This document shows, piece by piece, positions 1 through 9,136 of a DNA stretch of 64,000 nt. Both the position numbers and the translations under genes were made by a program. The DNA comes from an uncultured Prevotellaceae bacterium. Lineage in GTDB: Bacteria; Bacteroidota; Bacteroidia; Bacteroidales; Muribaculaceae. Positions within the stretch are counted from its first letter, which is position 1; the number at the start of each line of letters is the position of its first letter. The notes beneath the pieces were generated by a model. It did not search any database. It saw only the letters and a list, made by a program, of their open reading frames with translations, and was not told where the DNA came from. Where the stretch lies: positions 27,607 through 91,606 of the forward strand of contig CAMVAP010000005.1 of NCBI GenBank assembly GCA_947165485.1, read 5' to 3'.

Positions 1-215
1 CCTCCCAGCACACGATGGTTGGCATTCTGCCGCAGGTAGTTGGCCAGTTCGTTAGCACGGACCTCATGATGGGGATCAGCGATATTGATATTCACCCGGT
101 CGAGCAAGAGTTCCCCCTCGGGAACATGACGGGTCGAGGAACAGGACGACAATACCGCCATCAGCAACAATGCCACAGCGATACTGCATAATATTCTCGA
201 TAACACCCTGTTCAT
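1..215 (-). CDS. TamL/BamA-like outer-membrane assembly lipoprotein, N-terminal fragment
   Basis: Only the first ~71 residues are in the window; the gene runs off the left edge. The ATG at 215 opens a lipoprotein signal peptide with the lipobox LSSC (Cys25). It is followed by HVPEGELLLDRV and a short LANYLRQNANHRVLGG stretch, the usual opening of Bacteroidota TamL proteins (BamA/TamA superfamily, surface antigen D15 family). Family members carry POTRA repeats and a C-terminal beta-barrel and help assemble or export outer-membrane material together with TamB; those parts lie outside the window. It follows the TPR gene by 63 bases on the same strand and is probably the last visible gene of that operon. 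The family call rests on the N-terminus alone. Confidence 0.72.
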   Translation of the reverse strand, partial: MNRVLSRILCSIAVALLLMAVLSSCSSTRHVPEGELLLDRVNINIADPHHEVRANELANYLRQNANHRVLG

Positions 216-230
216 CTTCAATATTGATCC

Positions 231-292
231 AAACCCCTAAAACCTAAAGCCTAAAACCTAAAGCCTAAAGCCTAAAACCTAAAACCTAAAAT
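231..292 (-). repeat. Heptanucleotide array (YTTTAGG)n at the TPR gene stop codon
   Basis: Read on the minus strand, about eight consecutive seven-base units of the form TTTTAGG or CTTTAGG start inside the last codons of the TPR gene and run downstream. The gene's own TAG stop (281-279) is formed by the second unit. Because seven is not a multiple of three, successive TAGs fall in all three frames. A similar array lies at 51668-51705. Confidence 0.85.
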
Positions 293-1880
293 TCCCCTGC
301 GCCTTTTCGACAAGCAGGTCAAAGGCCGGATCCGACCTCAAGGGCTCCAGGCTCAACGGCGACAACACATCATACTTCAACTGGTAAAGGCTGCCAAAGC
401 CATTGTCAAGTGCCTTCTGCACATATTCCATGGCCTTGTAGTTATCGCCTCTCATCGACATGAGTATTGCGGCATAATAATAGTTCTCACCACCTGGCAT
501 TTGCACCCTGGTGACATCATTCAGCCACTTGAGCGCATCGTTATCGCGACCCAGTTCATTCAGGGCCAGCCCCTTGAGATCAAAGACCTCATCTCCAAGC
601 AGGCACATCGTATTGAAATCCTTGTCGGCCAGTGTGGGCATTTCCAGTTTCTTGAGCAGCATCCCTCGTGTGAGCAGGGCCTGCGCGTTGTCAGGCTCAT
701 TGGCCACAGCCGCATTCAGGTAGCCCAGGGCATCCTTTTCCTTGCCTTGACTGGCAAGCAGGGCGGCCTTGGTCATCAACATGGGAACATATTGCGGGGC
801 GATAGCCGAACAATCGTCCAGCACCTGCATCGCATCGTCATAATTCTTGCCTTCACCGGCATTGAACAGGGCTAGCGCCTTCACCAGATAATACTCGGGC
901 TGTGAAGCGTTCATGGCAAGGGCCTGATTGGCCTGTTCCAGCGCTTCATCAAAGCGGCCCAGTTCCACGTAACACTTGGCGATGTTGCCATACATCGAGT
1001 GACTGTTATACAGGTGGTTATTCTTGATGAAGTTCAAGTCATTCAAGGCTTGAGCAAAATGCAGATGATCCATAGCGATATGGGCACGCAGGTATCGGTA
1101 CGTGCCGCCCTCGCTGGTCTTCTCGGCCAGATCGGCCAACGAACGCATCACATCATCGTAGTGTGTATCACTCAATTCAAACAGCCGCTGGGCCGCAATG
1201 CCTCCATCACCCACAGCCATGCCCTGCAACAGGTCGTTGACTGCGGCGTCAATGTTTCCCTGGCGGGTATAAATGTCGGCGCGGTTGACAAACACCTGCG
1301 GCTCAGCACGGAACAGGGACACAGCCTTATCGGCCTGTTCAATGGCTTCCTTATGGTTGCCTCGCGCCATCTCCACCAGGGCCAGGCCATACATCGCATC
1401 ATAGTTCATCGACTCGGCACGCAAGATGCTCTTGAAGGCTTTCTCGGCGGCATTCAGGTTGCCTGCCTTGAGGTTGGTCTTGGCAATCAGGTCGGTGCAA
1501 GCCAGTGACTTGGGCTCCAAGTCTTGAGCCAGACGCAGGTCGGCCAGTGCACTCGTGTAATCCATGCGGGCATCACTGATGCGGGCACGCAGGATGTGCT
1601 CGTCAAAGCGCAATTCCTTCTCATTCTTGGGTGTGAGCAGGATGGCCTGGTTCACATCGGCTAGCGCTTCCAGGTACTCACCATTGTAGAAATGCTGGTG
1701 GGCACGGGCAAACAGCGTGTTATAGTCGTTGGGATTCTTGGTCAGTTCCTCGTCATAGACCTTCATCACCGCATTGGTGATCTTGTCCCTGAGCACAGCG
1801 TCACTGCTTTGAGCGCCAGCGCTCAGGACGCACAGGACTGCCATGATCGACAGAATGAACGTTCTTGCATTCATAAACAT
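279..1880 (-). CDS. Secreted tetratricopeptide-repeat protein
   Basis: A 533-residue protein with a Sec signal peptide (hydrophobic stretch ending in SAGAQS, about residue 25). The rest is almost entirely TPR helices, recognisable by repeated A-x3-D-x2-A-hydrophobic patterns such as ALADVNQAILLTPKNE and ALEQANQALAMNASQPEYY. TPR proteins act as scaffolds; no enzymatic domain is visible, so the partner is unknown. It is probably periplasmic or outer-membrane-associated. The start could be Met1 or Met3. It follows kdsA by 24 bases and precedes the tamL-like gene, so it belongs to an envelope-biogenesis operon. The C-terminal end GNFRF is encoded by the first heptamers of the downstream array, so the end of the reading frame has been shaped by that repeat. 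Confidence 0.82.
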   Translation of the reverse strand: MFMNARTFILSIMAVLCVLSAGAQSSDAVLRDKITNAVMKVYDEELTKNPNDYNTLFARAHQHFYNGEYLEALADVNQAILLTPKNEKELRFDEHILRARISDARMDYTSALADLRLAQDLEPKSLACTDLIAKTNLKAGNLNAAEKAFKSILRAESMNYDAMYGLALVEMARGNHKEAIEQADKAVSLFRAEPQVFVNRADIYTRQGNIDAAVNDLLQGMAVGDGGIAAQRLFELSDTHYDDVMRSLADLAEKTSEGGTYRYLRAHIAMDHLHFAQALNDLNFIKNNHLYNSHSMYGNIAKCYVELGRFDEALEQANQALAMNASQPEYYLVKALALFNAGEGKNYDDAMQVLDDCSAIAPQYVPMLMTKAALLASQGKEKDALGYLNAAVANEPDNAQALLTRGMLLKKLEMPTLADKDFNTMCLLGDEVFDLKGLALNELGRDNDALKWLNDVTRVQMPGGENYYYAAILMSMRGDNYKAMEYVQKALDNGFGSLYQLKYDVLSPLSLEPLRSDPAFDLLVEKAQGNFRF

Positions 1881-1904
1881 TTCCTTACTACTAATATATC
1901 AATC

Positions 1905-2726
1905 TTATCTTATATTGTCCATTTCCACAATAGTTTCACGCAGGCGGGTCAAGCGCGTGAGGAGGCCTTCGAGCAAGTCCAGACGCAACATGTTGGCGCC
2001 ATCGCTCTTGGCAACCGAGGGATCTTGATGAGTCTCCAGGAACAGGCCATCGGCTCCGGTGGCAATAGCGGCACGGGCCATGGTCTCGATGAGCTCGGGA
2101 CGACCTCCGGTCACCCCACCGCCCTGATTGGGTTGCTGCAGGGAGTGGGTGACATCCACAATCACGGGGGCAAAAGCCTGCATCACTGGCACGCCGCGAA
2201 AGTCCACCACCAGGTCTTGATACCCAAAGGTGGTGCCACGCTCGGTAATCGTCACCTGGTCATTGCCCGCATCGCGCACCTTCTGCACGGCAAAACGCAT
2301 CGACTCGGGGGCCAGGAACTGTCCCTTCTTGATGTTGACCAGACGACCCGTGTGGGCTGCCGCCACCAGCAGCTCGGTCTGGCGGCACAGGAAGGCGGGA
2401 ATCTGCAACACGTCAACATACTCGGCTGCTATATCAGCCTCGACTGGCTCGTGGATATCGGTCACTACGGGAATCTTAAAGGTTTCTCCCACCTTGCGCA
2501 GGATGCGCAGCGCCTTCTCGTCACCGATGCCGGTAAACGAGTCGATACGCGACCGGTTGGCCTTGCGGTAACTGCCCTTGAACACATAGGGGATGCCCAG
2601 CGACTGGGTAATCTTCAATGCCTTCTCGGCAATATCCATCGCCATCTCCTCGCCCTCGATCACACAGGGACCGGCTAGCAGGAAGAAATTATGTCGAGGT
2701 GACGACAGCAATTCGTTCAACATCAT
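1905..2726 (-). CDS. kdsA: 3-deoxy-8-phosphooctulonate (KDO-8-phosphate) synthase
   Basis: The 273-residue product matches the usual family length. It should condense phosphoenolpyruvate with arabinose-5-phosphate to form KDO-8-phosphate for the lipopolysaccharide inner core, in the cytoplasm. Family motifs are in order: LLAGPCVIEG near residue 18, KGSYRKANRSR near 55, VVTDIHEP near 95, LQIPAFLCRQT near 116 and VDVTHSLQQPN near 190. The TIM barrel appears complete. It lies between rsmE (64 bases upstream) and the TPR gene (24 bases downstream) on the same strand, consistent with an operon. Confidence 0.95.
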   Translation of the reverse strand: MMLNELLSSPRHNFFLLAGPCVIEGEEMAMDIAEKALKITQSLGIPYVFKGSYRKANRSRIDSFTGIGDEKALRILRKVGETFKIPVVTDIHEPVEADIAAEYVDVLQIPAFLCRQTELLVAAAHTGRLVNIKKGQFLAPESMRFAVQKVRDAGNDQVTITERGTTFGYQDLVVDFRGVPVMQAFAPVIVDVTHSLQQPNQGGGVTGGRPELIETMARAAIATGADGLFLETHQDPSVAKSDGANMLRLDLLEGLLTRLTRLRETIVEMDNIR

Positions 2727-2790
2727 GATATATAATCGTTTTTCTAGTTATAAAATTATAAAAGTCAGCTATTGATAAAAAACGGCATTC

Positions 2791-3510
2791 CTAGGCCCCA
2801 CTCTGGTCCACCGCATGGATTGCCGCCACGGCCATCATGCCGGCTGTCTCGGTGCGCAAGCGGCTCTCGCCCAGCGTCACGGGGAGAAAGCCTGCGGCAC
2901 GGGCCATCTGCACCTCCTCGGGACTGAAGTCCCCCTCGGGGCCGATGAGCACCACCACGTCCTGGCGGGGATGATAGGCACCCACCAGGGTGCGACGCTC
3001 ATCGCGTGGCAGCATTTCGTCACAATAGGCGATGCAGCGGGTACCGTCAAACGGCTCGGCCAACACCTGCTCGATGGGGGTCATCTCGTCGAGACGGGGC
3101 AAGGTTGCCTTGAGCGACTGCTTCATGGCCGACACCATGATCTTCCTCAGCCGTTCGGTCTTGAGCACCGTTCGCTCGCTGTTGTGGCAACGCAGCGGGA
3201 TGATGCGGTCAACACCCATCTCCACACATTTCTCAACGAGCCACTCGATGCGGTCCACATTCTTGGTGGGAGCGATGCCCAGCACAATTTGATGTCCCCA
3301 GTGCGGGGGCTGGTGTTGCTTGTCCAGCACTTCGATGGCACACCGCTTGGGGTGCGCCATCGTGATGCGGCAGGTGTATAACACACCGTTGCCGTCCACC
3401 ACCTGGATAGTATCGCCCTCACCCATGCGCAACACCCTCACACAGTGCTTGGAATCTTCTTCGCCCAGTGTCAACGTGTCTGCTATGTCAGGACAATAGA
3501 AACGGTGCAT
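2791..3510 (-). CDS. rsmE: 16S rRNA m3U1498 methyltransferase
   Basis: A 239-residue protein of the RsmE family (SPOUT/trefoil-knot superfamily), which uses S-adenosylmethionine to methylate U1498 of 16S rRNA. The N-terminal PUA-like part begins MHRFYCPDI and contains KHCVRVLRMGEGD. The C-terminal knot shows LIGPEGDFSPEEV near residue 190 and LGESRLRTETA near 215, the cofactor-binding signature. Length is typical and the gene looks intact. It sits between a nucleoside permease gene (52 bases upstream, with an imperfect GC-rich hairpin in the gap near 3537-3559) and kdsA. Confidence 0.94.
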   Translation of the reverse strand: MHRFYCPDIADTLTLGEEDSKHCVRVLRMGEGDTIQVVDGNGVLYTCRITMAHPKRCAIEVLDKQHQPPHWGHQIVLGIAPTKNVDRIEWLVEKCVEMGVDRIIPLRCHNSERTVLKTERLRKIMVSAMKQSLKATLPRLDEMTPIEQVLAEPFDGTRCIAYCDEMLPRDERRTLVGAYHPRQDVVVLIGPEGDFSPEEVQMARAAGFLPVTLGESRLRTETAGMMAVAAIHAVDQSGA

Positions 3511-3562
3511 GATGATCGGTGATCAGTGTTCAGTGGGCCGCGGCTGCGCCGTGGCCTGCATC

Positions 3563-4888
3563 TTATTTATTCTCTTCTCTCACGTGCTTGTACTTGAACA
3601 GGAACATGAAGGCCACAGCAACCGCCAGAGCAAAGCCGGCAAAGATATACCATGCGGTGCTCCAGCTTGTGGGCGTATTACCCACCAGGAAGCCGTCATC
3701 GGTCCAGTGGCACAGGCTATTGACGATGGCTCCAGCGGCAAGCGTACCGATGGTGGCACCCAGGCCGTTGGTCATCAACATAAACAGGCCCTGAGCCGAA
3801 GCCTTGATGTTGGGGTCACACTCCTTATCGACAAAGATGCCGCCCGAGACGTTGAAGAAGTCAAACGCAACGCCATATACCACACACGACAGAACAATAA
3901 GAATAACACCCGGGAAGGCGGGATTGCCAGCGCCAAAGAAGCCGAACCTGAGCACCCAGGCAAACATGGCGATCAACATCACCACCTTGATGCCATAACG
4001 CTTCAAGAAGAACGGAATCATGAGGATGCACAGTGCCTCGGCAATCTGCGAAAGCGACACGAGCATCGTCGCATTGTTGGCACCAAAGGTGTCGGCCATC
4101 GCGGGATCACTCTTGAAGTGGGTCAGATAGGGAGTGGCAAAGCCGTTGGTCACCTGCAGGGACATGCCCAGCATGGCCGAGAAGATGAAGAACATCGCCA
4201 TCTTCTTGGACTTGAACAGCTTGAAGGCATTCAGGCCCAACGACTCCACAAGGGACTGCGACTCTTTCTTAACCAACTTGCAAGCGGGCAACGTCATGCA
4301 GTACAGGAACAGCACGACACTGAGCAAGCCCGATACCATAAACTGCATGTAGGTGTACTGGAACTTGTCGGCATTCTCTCCTAGCGTGAAGCCAAAGCTG
4401 CCGTTATCAAGCACTGCACAGTTGACAAACCACATCGTGGCGATAAAACCGATTGTGCCGAACACGCGGATGGGCGGGAAGTCCTTCTCGGTATCCATAC
4501 CGTTGTCCTTCAGAATCGTGAAGGCTACCGTGTTGGACAAGGCCAGCGTGGGCATGTAGAAGGCCACACTCACGGTGTAAATGGCTATAAACGCCACCTT
4601 GTCGGGGGTGGGATTGGTCATTCCCATGTAGGCCAGGGCAATCATGGCCATACCTGCCAGCAAGTGGCAGATGCCCAGCAAGCGCTGGGGCTGAATATAC
4701 TTGTCGGCAACGATACCCATGAGGGTGGGCATGAAAATCGACACGATACCCTGGATGGCATAGAACCACGAAATCTCGGCTCCCATACCGGCACGTCCCA
4801 GATAGTTACCCATGCAGGTGAGGTACGCTCCCCACACGGCAAACTCCAGGAAATTCATCACGATGAGTCTCAACTTTAGATTTTTCAT
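3563..4888 (-). CDS. Nucleoside:H+ symporter, NupG-like (major facilitator superfamily)
   Basis: A 441-residue inner-membrane protein with twelve predicted hydrophobic segments. The opening LRLIVMNFLEFAVWGAYL and the segment after TM2 (IVADKYIQPQRLLG) resemble the nucleoside:H+ symporter family (NupG, XapB). Nucleoside import is the expected role; the exact substrate cannot be told from sequence. The protein is full length for the family and ends in a short basic tail (FKYKHVREENK). It lies 70 bases after the DUF151 gene and 52 before rsmE, with no promoter-like site visible between. Confidence 0.86.
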   Translation of the reverse strand: MKNLKLRLIVMNFLEFAVWGAYLTCMGNYLGRAGMGAEISWFYAIQGIVSIFMPTLMGIVADKYIQPQRLLGICHLLAGMAMIALAYMGMTNPTPDKVAFIAIYTVSVAFYMPTLALSNTVAFTILKDNGMDTEKDFPPIRVFGTIGFIATMWFVNCAVLDNGSFGFTLGENADKFQYTYMQFMVSGLLSVVLFLYCMTLPACKLVKKESQSLVESLGLNAFKLFKSKKMAMFFIFSAMLGMSLQVTNGFATPYLTHFKSDPAMADTFGANNATMLVSLSQIAEALCILMIPFFLKRYGIKVVMLIAMFAWVLRFGFFGAGNPAFPGVILIVLSCVVYGVAFDFFNVSGGIFVDKECDPNIKASAQGLFMLMTNGLGATIGTLAAGAIVNSLCHWTDDGFLVGNTPTSWSTAWYIFAGFALAVAVAFMFLFKYKHVREENK

Positions 4889-4958
4889 AAGAGAATCTGT
4901 ATTTAATTGTTGTTTGAATAGTTTTTATCTACACTGTCATGAGAATTATCGGGAGTGG

Positions 4959-5555
4959 CTATTCCTCACCACGGGTGGAATTGGTCTTCTGAGCGATAAT
5001 CTTCTGCACCCGTGCCGCTTTCTCATACTCTTCCTTGTCCACATAGTGCTGCAAGCGACGTTCCAGCTTCTCGACAGGCAGATCTTCCAGCCTGACGGGC
5101 TTCTGGGGCTTGTAATTGCCGTCGCGGCGCCACTCATATCCTGTGAGCTGCATCACTTCGCTGGTGGTGTAAATGGGTGAACCCGTGCGCAATGCAATAG
5201 CAATCGCATCGCTCGTGCGGGAATCGATATCCACCATGGTCGTCCCATTGGTCACCTGCATGATGGCGGCAAACACTCCGTCCTTGAAGCTATAAATCAC
5301 AACTCGCTGCAACTCGATGCCGAACACGTGAAACATACTCACAAACAAGTCGTGCGTCAACGGGCGTGAGGGCACCACCTGCTCCAGATTGATGGCGATG
5401 GCCTGGGCCTCGGCTGCTCCCACGACAATGGGAATGCGGCGTGCCTCTTCGGGCGTGCTGTCGTCATTCTCAAGCAACAGGGCGTAAGCGCCTGGCTGCA
5501 CCTCACTGCGTGTGATGCCCAGCACCTTGAGTTTTATCAAATCTTCATTGTCCAT
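4959..5555 (-). CDS. Bifunctional nuclease family (DUF151) protein with UVR motif
   Basis: A 198-residue protein. Residues ~5-140 match the BFN/DUF151 domain (LGITRSEVQPGAYALLL, RRIPIVVGAAEAQAIAI, RPLTHDLFVSM, SRTSDAIAIALRTGSPIY). Residues ~158-190 (LEDLPVEKLERRLQHYVDKEEYEKAARVQ, described here only by its pattern L-x2-A-x2-E-Y-E-x-A) form a UvrB/UvrC-type helical motif. Family members have been reported to have RNase/DNase activity; the biological role is poorly defined. The UVR motif suggests a protein-protein or DNA-repair link (inference). It is the first gene of the run going left and has a good promoter immediately upstream. Confidence 0.85.
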   Translation of the reverse strand: MDNEDLIKLKVLGITRSEVQPGAYALLLENDDSTPEEARRIPIVVGAAEAQAIAINLEQVVPSRPLTHDLFVSMFHVFGIELQRVVIYSFKDGVFAAIMQVTNGTTMVDIDSRTSDAIAIALRTGSPIYTTSEVMQLTGYEWRRDGNYKPQKPVRLEDLPVEKLERRLQHYVDKEEYEKAARVQKIIAQKTNSTRGEE

Positions 5556-5602
5556 TTGATACCAAATGTGTCCTTGAAATACCGGTTTAACAAATGTGTT
5601 TG

Positions 5603-5634
5603 CAAAAATAGCGACATTTCACGATAACACCAAA
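5603..5634 (-). promoter_or_regulatory. Bacteroidota sigma-70-type promoter of the DUF151 operon
   Basis: On the minus strand a -33 box TTTG (5634-5631) is followed after 20 bases by a -7 box TATTTTTG (5610-5603), matching the consensus TTTG / TAnnTTTG. Transcription would begin near 5596, about 40 bases before the DUF151 start. Confidence 0.75.
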
Positions 5635-5668
5635 TTTTTTGGGGACTTTAGTCGCCAGCCGTCATGCT

Positions 5669-7486
5669 TTACCGCTTGCCCGAAACCAGTTGGTCATAGT
5701 CGATGCCGTCATAGATGATGCGAGGCGAGGGCCGATAGGCTGGATGCAAGACATTGCGGGTGCTGTCGGTCCACGGGCTCTGCACCTGCCCCAACCACAG
5801 CATCATCTGCCCGACGAGATCACTCATCAACGGGCGGGACGCGGCTCGCTGGATAGCAGCAAAGCGCTCAGGATGAGCCTGCTTATAACGTGGCGAACAC
5901 CAGATAAACAGCGGTATGTCATTTTCACAGCGCACCATCTCGGGTGTCTTGTGGGTATTGTGGTCACGCTCGGTGAAGTCGCGGTAGTCATACACCTCCT
6001 CACCATGGTCGCTCAACATCACCACCACCGCATTGCGGTCACGGTAATGGTCCAGGATCATGGCCAGCACGTGGTCGTTATATCGCGTTGCGCGCGCATA
6101 GTCCAGCATCACTTCCCGGCGCTGTTCATCCATGTAGGGGGCATCGGCATGAGGCAGATCGGCAGTTGTCCACTTTTCCCACTCGGCGGTGTGGGGATAG
6201 CGGGCGTCATAGGCGGTGTGCTGCCCCATCAAGTGGAAAATCACGAGGTTGCGTTTGCCGGGTTGCCACTTGCTGTAGTAATCCTCTACCAGTTGCCCAT
6301 CCATCACAAAGGGTTTGTCATTGACAGCGTGATACACTTGCTCAACCACCTGGGGGTCAAACAACACCGAGTTGAGCGATGCGCCAAACACCATTCCTGT
6401 CATGAAGTTGCGCTGATTGCCCCACACGTCAACCTGCCATCCGGCACGACGCATGACCGCTAGCCACAAGGGGAACTCATGCCAGCGCTCGCCATGTCCC
6501 AAGCTATTCAGGCTGAGCATGTTCTTGATGGCTATGCTCGTGAGATTGTAAGGCGAGACGGCGTCGGTGAACACGGTCAACAGTCCCGCATCACGCTCGG
6601 CACGCATCATGGGATTGGTCTCCAGCGCATAACCATATAGACTGGAGCGCCGCTTGTTGAAACTCTCGCCGATGACCAGCACCAGATCCATCGAATCGAC
6701 ATCACACGTCGCAACGCCCTCCCGAGCGGTCTTGAGCGTGAGATTGACAGTGGCATCGGTTTCCTCCACCTGGAACTTGAGCGCCAGGATCGACGCGTGG
6801 AGCGTGGATATGACATCATTGCTCTGCATGCGTATCTCGGCCAGTTCCACCTCGTGCAACGAGTGGTAGGGCATCACCAGTTTGCGGCCCACCCACAAGC
6901 CCCACACGAGCAGCACACCCAACATGGCCGCGACAATGACGGTGGATACCCGCCGTGACAAGAACGTGGCAATCGACTGGCGTTTCCACTCGGCCACAAG
7001 CACAATGACCAGGGTAAGGAATGTGTAAAAATAAGCTCGCAGTGAGCCTGGTGCCAACAGCCACGTGCGCAAGAACTCACTGCTCTCGCTAGCGTTGGTG
7101 TCCAGCACCAGTTGCAGTATCTGAGGGGTATAGGTGGTGTTAAAATTTGTTGAGATAAACAGGCTGACCAGCCACAGCGAGATCAATATCACATAGGCCA
7201 GGCACTTGAGCCACCGCCCGTGCTTCCACCGGGCAACGAGCCACACCAGCAAGGTTGCGGGCACCGCCACCACACCCATGCTCGCCAGCGTCCACCTCAT
7301 GAAGTCCCATTCAAACTCGTGACGCAACAGCACATGGTGAATCCAGCCGCCCCACGTCGAGGGAACGAGCGTGAGCACCATCGTCAACCACAAGGGAAAT
7401 TCCTGCACCACTGGCCTGACCATCATGCGCAGGAAATCCATCACTTTACAGTCCGTTTTCTTTTCCACTATCATCCTTGTGCACAA
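5669..7486 (-). CDS. EptA-like phosphoethanolamine/lipid A transferase (sulfatase superfamily)
   Basis: A 605-residue inner-membrane protein with about five hydrophobic segments in the first ~210 residues, then a periplasmic alkaline-phosphatase/sulfatase-fold domain. The domain opens with LVLVIGESFNKRRSSLYGY (near residue 275), where the metal-binding Glu and nucleophile position read GES instead of the more usual GET, and later has VMLSDHGEEVYDYRDF (near 495), the conserved DHGE. The family transfers phosphoethanolamine or a related group to lipid A or glycans. The serine nucleophile is an inference. The start is uncertain: Met1, Met5 and Met16 (7441) are all possible. It follows mnmA by 40 bases. 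Confidence 0.83.
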   Translation of the reverse strand: MCTRMIVEKKTDCKVMDFLRMMVRPVVQEFPLWLTMVLTLVPSTWGGWIHHVLLRHEFEWDFMRWTLASMGVVAVPATLLVWLVARWKHGRWLKCLAYVILISLWLVSLFISTNFNTTYTPQILQLVLDTNASESSEFLRTWLLAPGSLRAYFYTFLTLVIVLVAEWKRQSIATFLSRRVSTVIVAAMLGVLLVWGLWVGRKLVMPYHSLHEVELAEIRMQSNDVISTLHASILALKFQVEETDATVNLTLKTAREGVATCDVDSMDLVLVIGESFNKRRSSLYGYALETNPMMRAERDAGLLTVFTDAVSPYNLTSIAIKNMLSLNSLGHGERWHEFPLWLAVMRRAGWQVDVWGNQRNFMTGMVFGASLNSVLFDPQVVEQVYHAVNDKPFVMDGQLVEDYYSKWQPGKRNLVIFHLMGQHTAYDARYPHTAEWEKWTTADLPHADAPYMDEQRREVMLDYARATRYNDHVLAMILDHYRDRNAVVVMLSDHGEEVYDYRDFTERDHNTHKTPEMVRCENDIPLFIWCSPRYKQAHPERFAAIQRAASRPLMSDLVGQMMLWLGQVQSPWTDSTRNVLHPAYRPSPRIIYDGIDYDQLVSGKR

Positions 7487-7526
7487 TTCATTAACTCTTC
7501 TCGCTCAACAAGAAAGCACGCCACGG

Positions 7527-8594
7527 CTAGCTGGTGATGACACCGCTGCCGTAACACAGATGTCCCTGCGGGTCATAGATCACGGCAAACTGCCCGGGGG
7601 CAATACCCTGCACGTCCTCCTCGCTATCGATAACCCATTGCCGGTCCTCGACATGGGTAAACTTGCCCCGCATCATGTGAGGCGTGTGACGGTTCTTGAA
7701 CATGACATCCACCGGTCCCTCAACACCCTCCCAGGGGTTACCCGAGATGAAGTGCATCTCGTCGAGACGCAGCGTGCGCCCATACTGCTGGGCCGTGCCA
7801 TAACCGTTGCTCACGTAGATGATGTTCTCCTTCACGTTCTTGCGCACCACATACCACGGGCCGCCGCTCAACCCCAGCCCCTTACGCTGCCCGATGGTGT
7901 GGAACCAGAACCCGCGGTGCTCGCCCAGCTTGCGCCCCGTCTCCAGTTCAATGATGGGACCGGGACGCTCACCCAGGTGACGCCTGATGAAGTCATTATA
8001 GTCAATCTGACCCAGGAAACAGATGCCCTGGCTGTCGCGACGATGCGCATTGGGCAGATGGGCGGCCTCGGCAATGCGGCGCACTTCATCCTTGGGCAGG
8101 TGGCCGATGGGGAATATGACGTGTTGCAGCTGCTGATAGGTGATCTGTGCCAGAAAATCGGTCTGATCCTTGACGGGATCAACTGCTGTGGCAAGATATT
8201 TCACGCCATCAATGACCTGGGTCGTGGCATAGTGACCGGTCGCCGTCTGGTCAAAATCCTTGCCCCACCGCTGCTCAAAGTAGCCAAACTTGATCATCCG
8301 GTTGCACATCATGTCGGGATTGGGAGTGAGGCCAGCGCGCACGGTGCGCAGGGCATATTCCATCACATGGTCCCAATACTCCTCGTGCAACGACACCACA
8401 TCCAGGGGCAGACCATAACGGCGCGCGATGAGCGTGCACATCTCGATGTCCTCCTCGGCGCTGCAATCGCCCTCGTCATTGTCCATGCCGATGCGTATAT
8501 AGAACAAGTGCAGGTCTTCACCTCGCTCGACCAGCTGGTGAACCACCACGGCGCTATCCACGCCTCCTGATATCAATACCGCTGTTGTTTTCAA
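7527..8594 (-). CDS. mnmA: tRNA-specific 2-thiouridylase
   Basis: A 355-residue cytoplasmic enzyme that thiolates U34 of tRNA-Lys, -Glu and -Gln. The ATP-pyrophosphatase loop is [13 protein letters not shown] (residues 9-21). The catalytic cysteine lies in [12 protein letters not shown] (about residue 96) and the second cysteine in [13 protein letters not shown] (about residue 190). The C-terminal barrel contains [15 protein letters not shown]. Length is typical. It lies between a DoxX-type gene (38 bases upstream) and the EptA-like gene. Confidence 0.94.
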   Translation of the reverse strand: MKTTAVLISGGVDSAVVVHQLVERGEDLHLFYIRIGMDNDEGDCSAEEDIEMCTLIARRYGLPLDVVSLHEEYWDHVMEYALRTVRAGLTPNPDMMCNRMIKFGYFEQRWGKDFDQTATGHYATTQVIDGVKYLATAVDPVKDQTDFLAQITYQQLQHVIFPIGHLPKDEVRRIAEAAHLPNAHRRDSQGICFLGQIDYNDFIRRHLGERPGPIIELETGRKLGEHRGFWFHTIGQRKGLGLSGGPWYVVRKNVKENIIYVSNGYGTAQQYGRTLRLDEMHFISGNPWEGVEGPVDVMFKNRHTPHMMRGKFTHVEDRQWVIDSEEDVQGIAPGQFAVIYDPQGHLCYGSGVITS

Positions 8595-8632
8595 GTTGGG
8601 TCAATTATCTTTTTAACTGAATGATGGATTTC

Positions 8633-9115
8633 TCACGCTTCGTCCAGCACCTTCTCATCATTAACGCTCTCGGTGAAATGGGCTGCAATGATGTAGTCCA
8701 GCGAGATCTTGCCGGGTCCGGCCAGCAACATGTAGATGAAGATGCCGATAAACATCACGGGATAACCGGGATGGAAATTAAACAACTGGGGAAACGTCTC
8801 GCCTGCCGACATGATGACATTCTCGGCCACCAGCATCAAGGCCAGCGGGAACAGCACCGCAAGGCGCGTCAAGAATCCCAACATGATGCACACGGCACAC
8901 AGCAACTCGATGACAACCAGTACCGTCATCGATGTCTCGGGGCTCATTCCCATGAAACCGCCAAAGTTGGGCACGATCGCATCAAAGTCGAGCATCTGAC
9001 GGATGCTCAGCTGCAAGAACATGATGCCTGCAAACAGACGCAAGAACAGCCGCGACAGGTTGCTATAGGTGTGACCCACACTATAGAGAAACAGGTTTTT
9101 GATAAATCCAGCCAT
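8633..9115 (-). CDS. DoxX family membrane protein
   Basis: A 160-residue inner-membrane protein with four hydrophobic helices. It carries the DoxX pattern: an arginine-bearing first helix (LSRLFLRLFAGIMFL), helix 2 preceded by MSPETSMTVLVVIELLCAV, then GFLTRLAVLFPLALML, and a final helix with YPVMFIGIFIYMLLAGPGKISLD. DoxX proteins are linked to quinone or redox functions, but the role here is not determinable. It follows the DUF5106 gene by 21 bases and precedes mnmA by 38, consistent with co-transcription. Confidence 0.85.
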   Translation of the reverse strand: MAGFIKNLFLYSVGHTYSNLSRLFLRLFAGIMFLQLSIRQMLDFDAIVPNFGGFMGMSPETSMTVLVVIELLCAVCIMLGFLTRLAVLFPLALMLVAENVIMSAGETFPQLFNFHPGYPVMFIGIFIYMLLAGPGKISLDYIIAAHFTESVNDEKVLDEA

Positions 9116-9136
9116 AGCCTATCTGAGAAATGATGA

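Noticed and set aside
7371..8570. Plus-strand 399-codon frame opposite mnmA
   Set aside because: Antisense to a gene with clear catalytic motifs; no recognisable domain or promoter.
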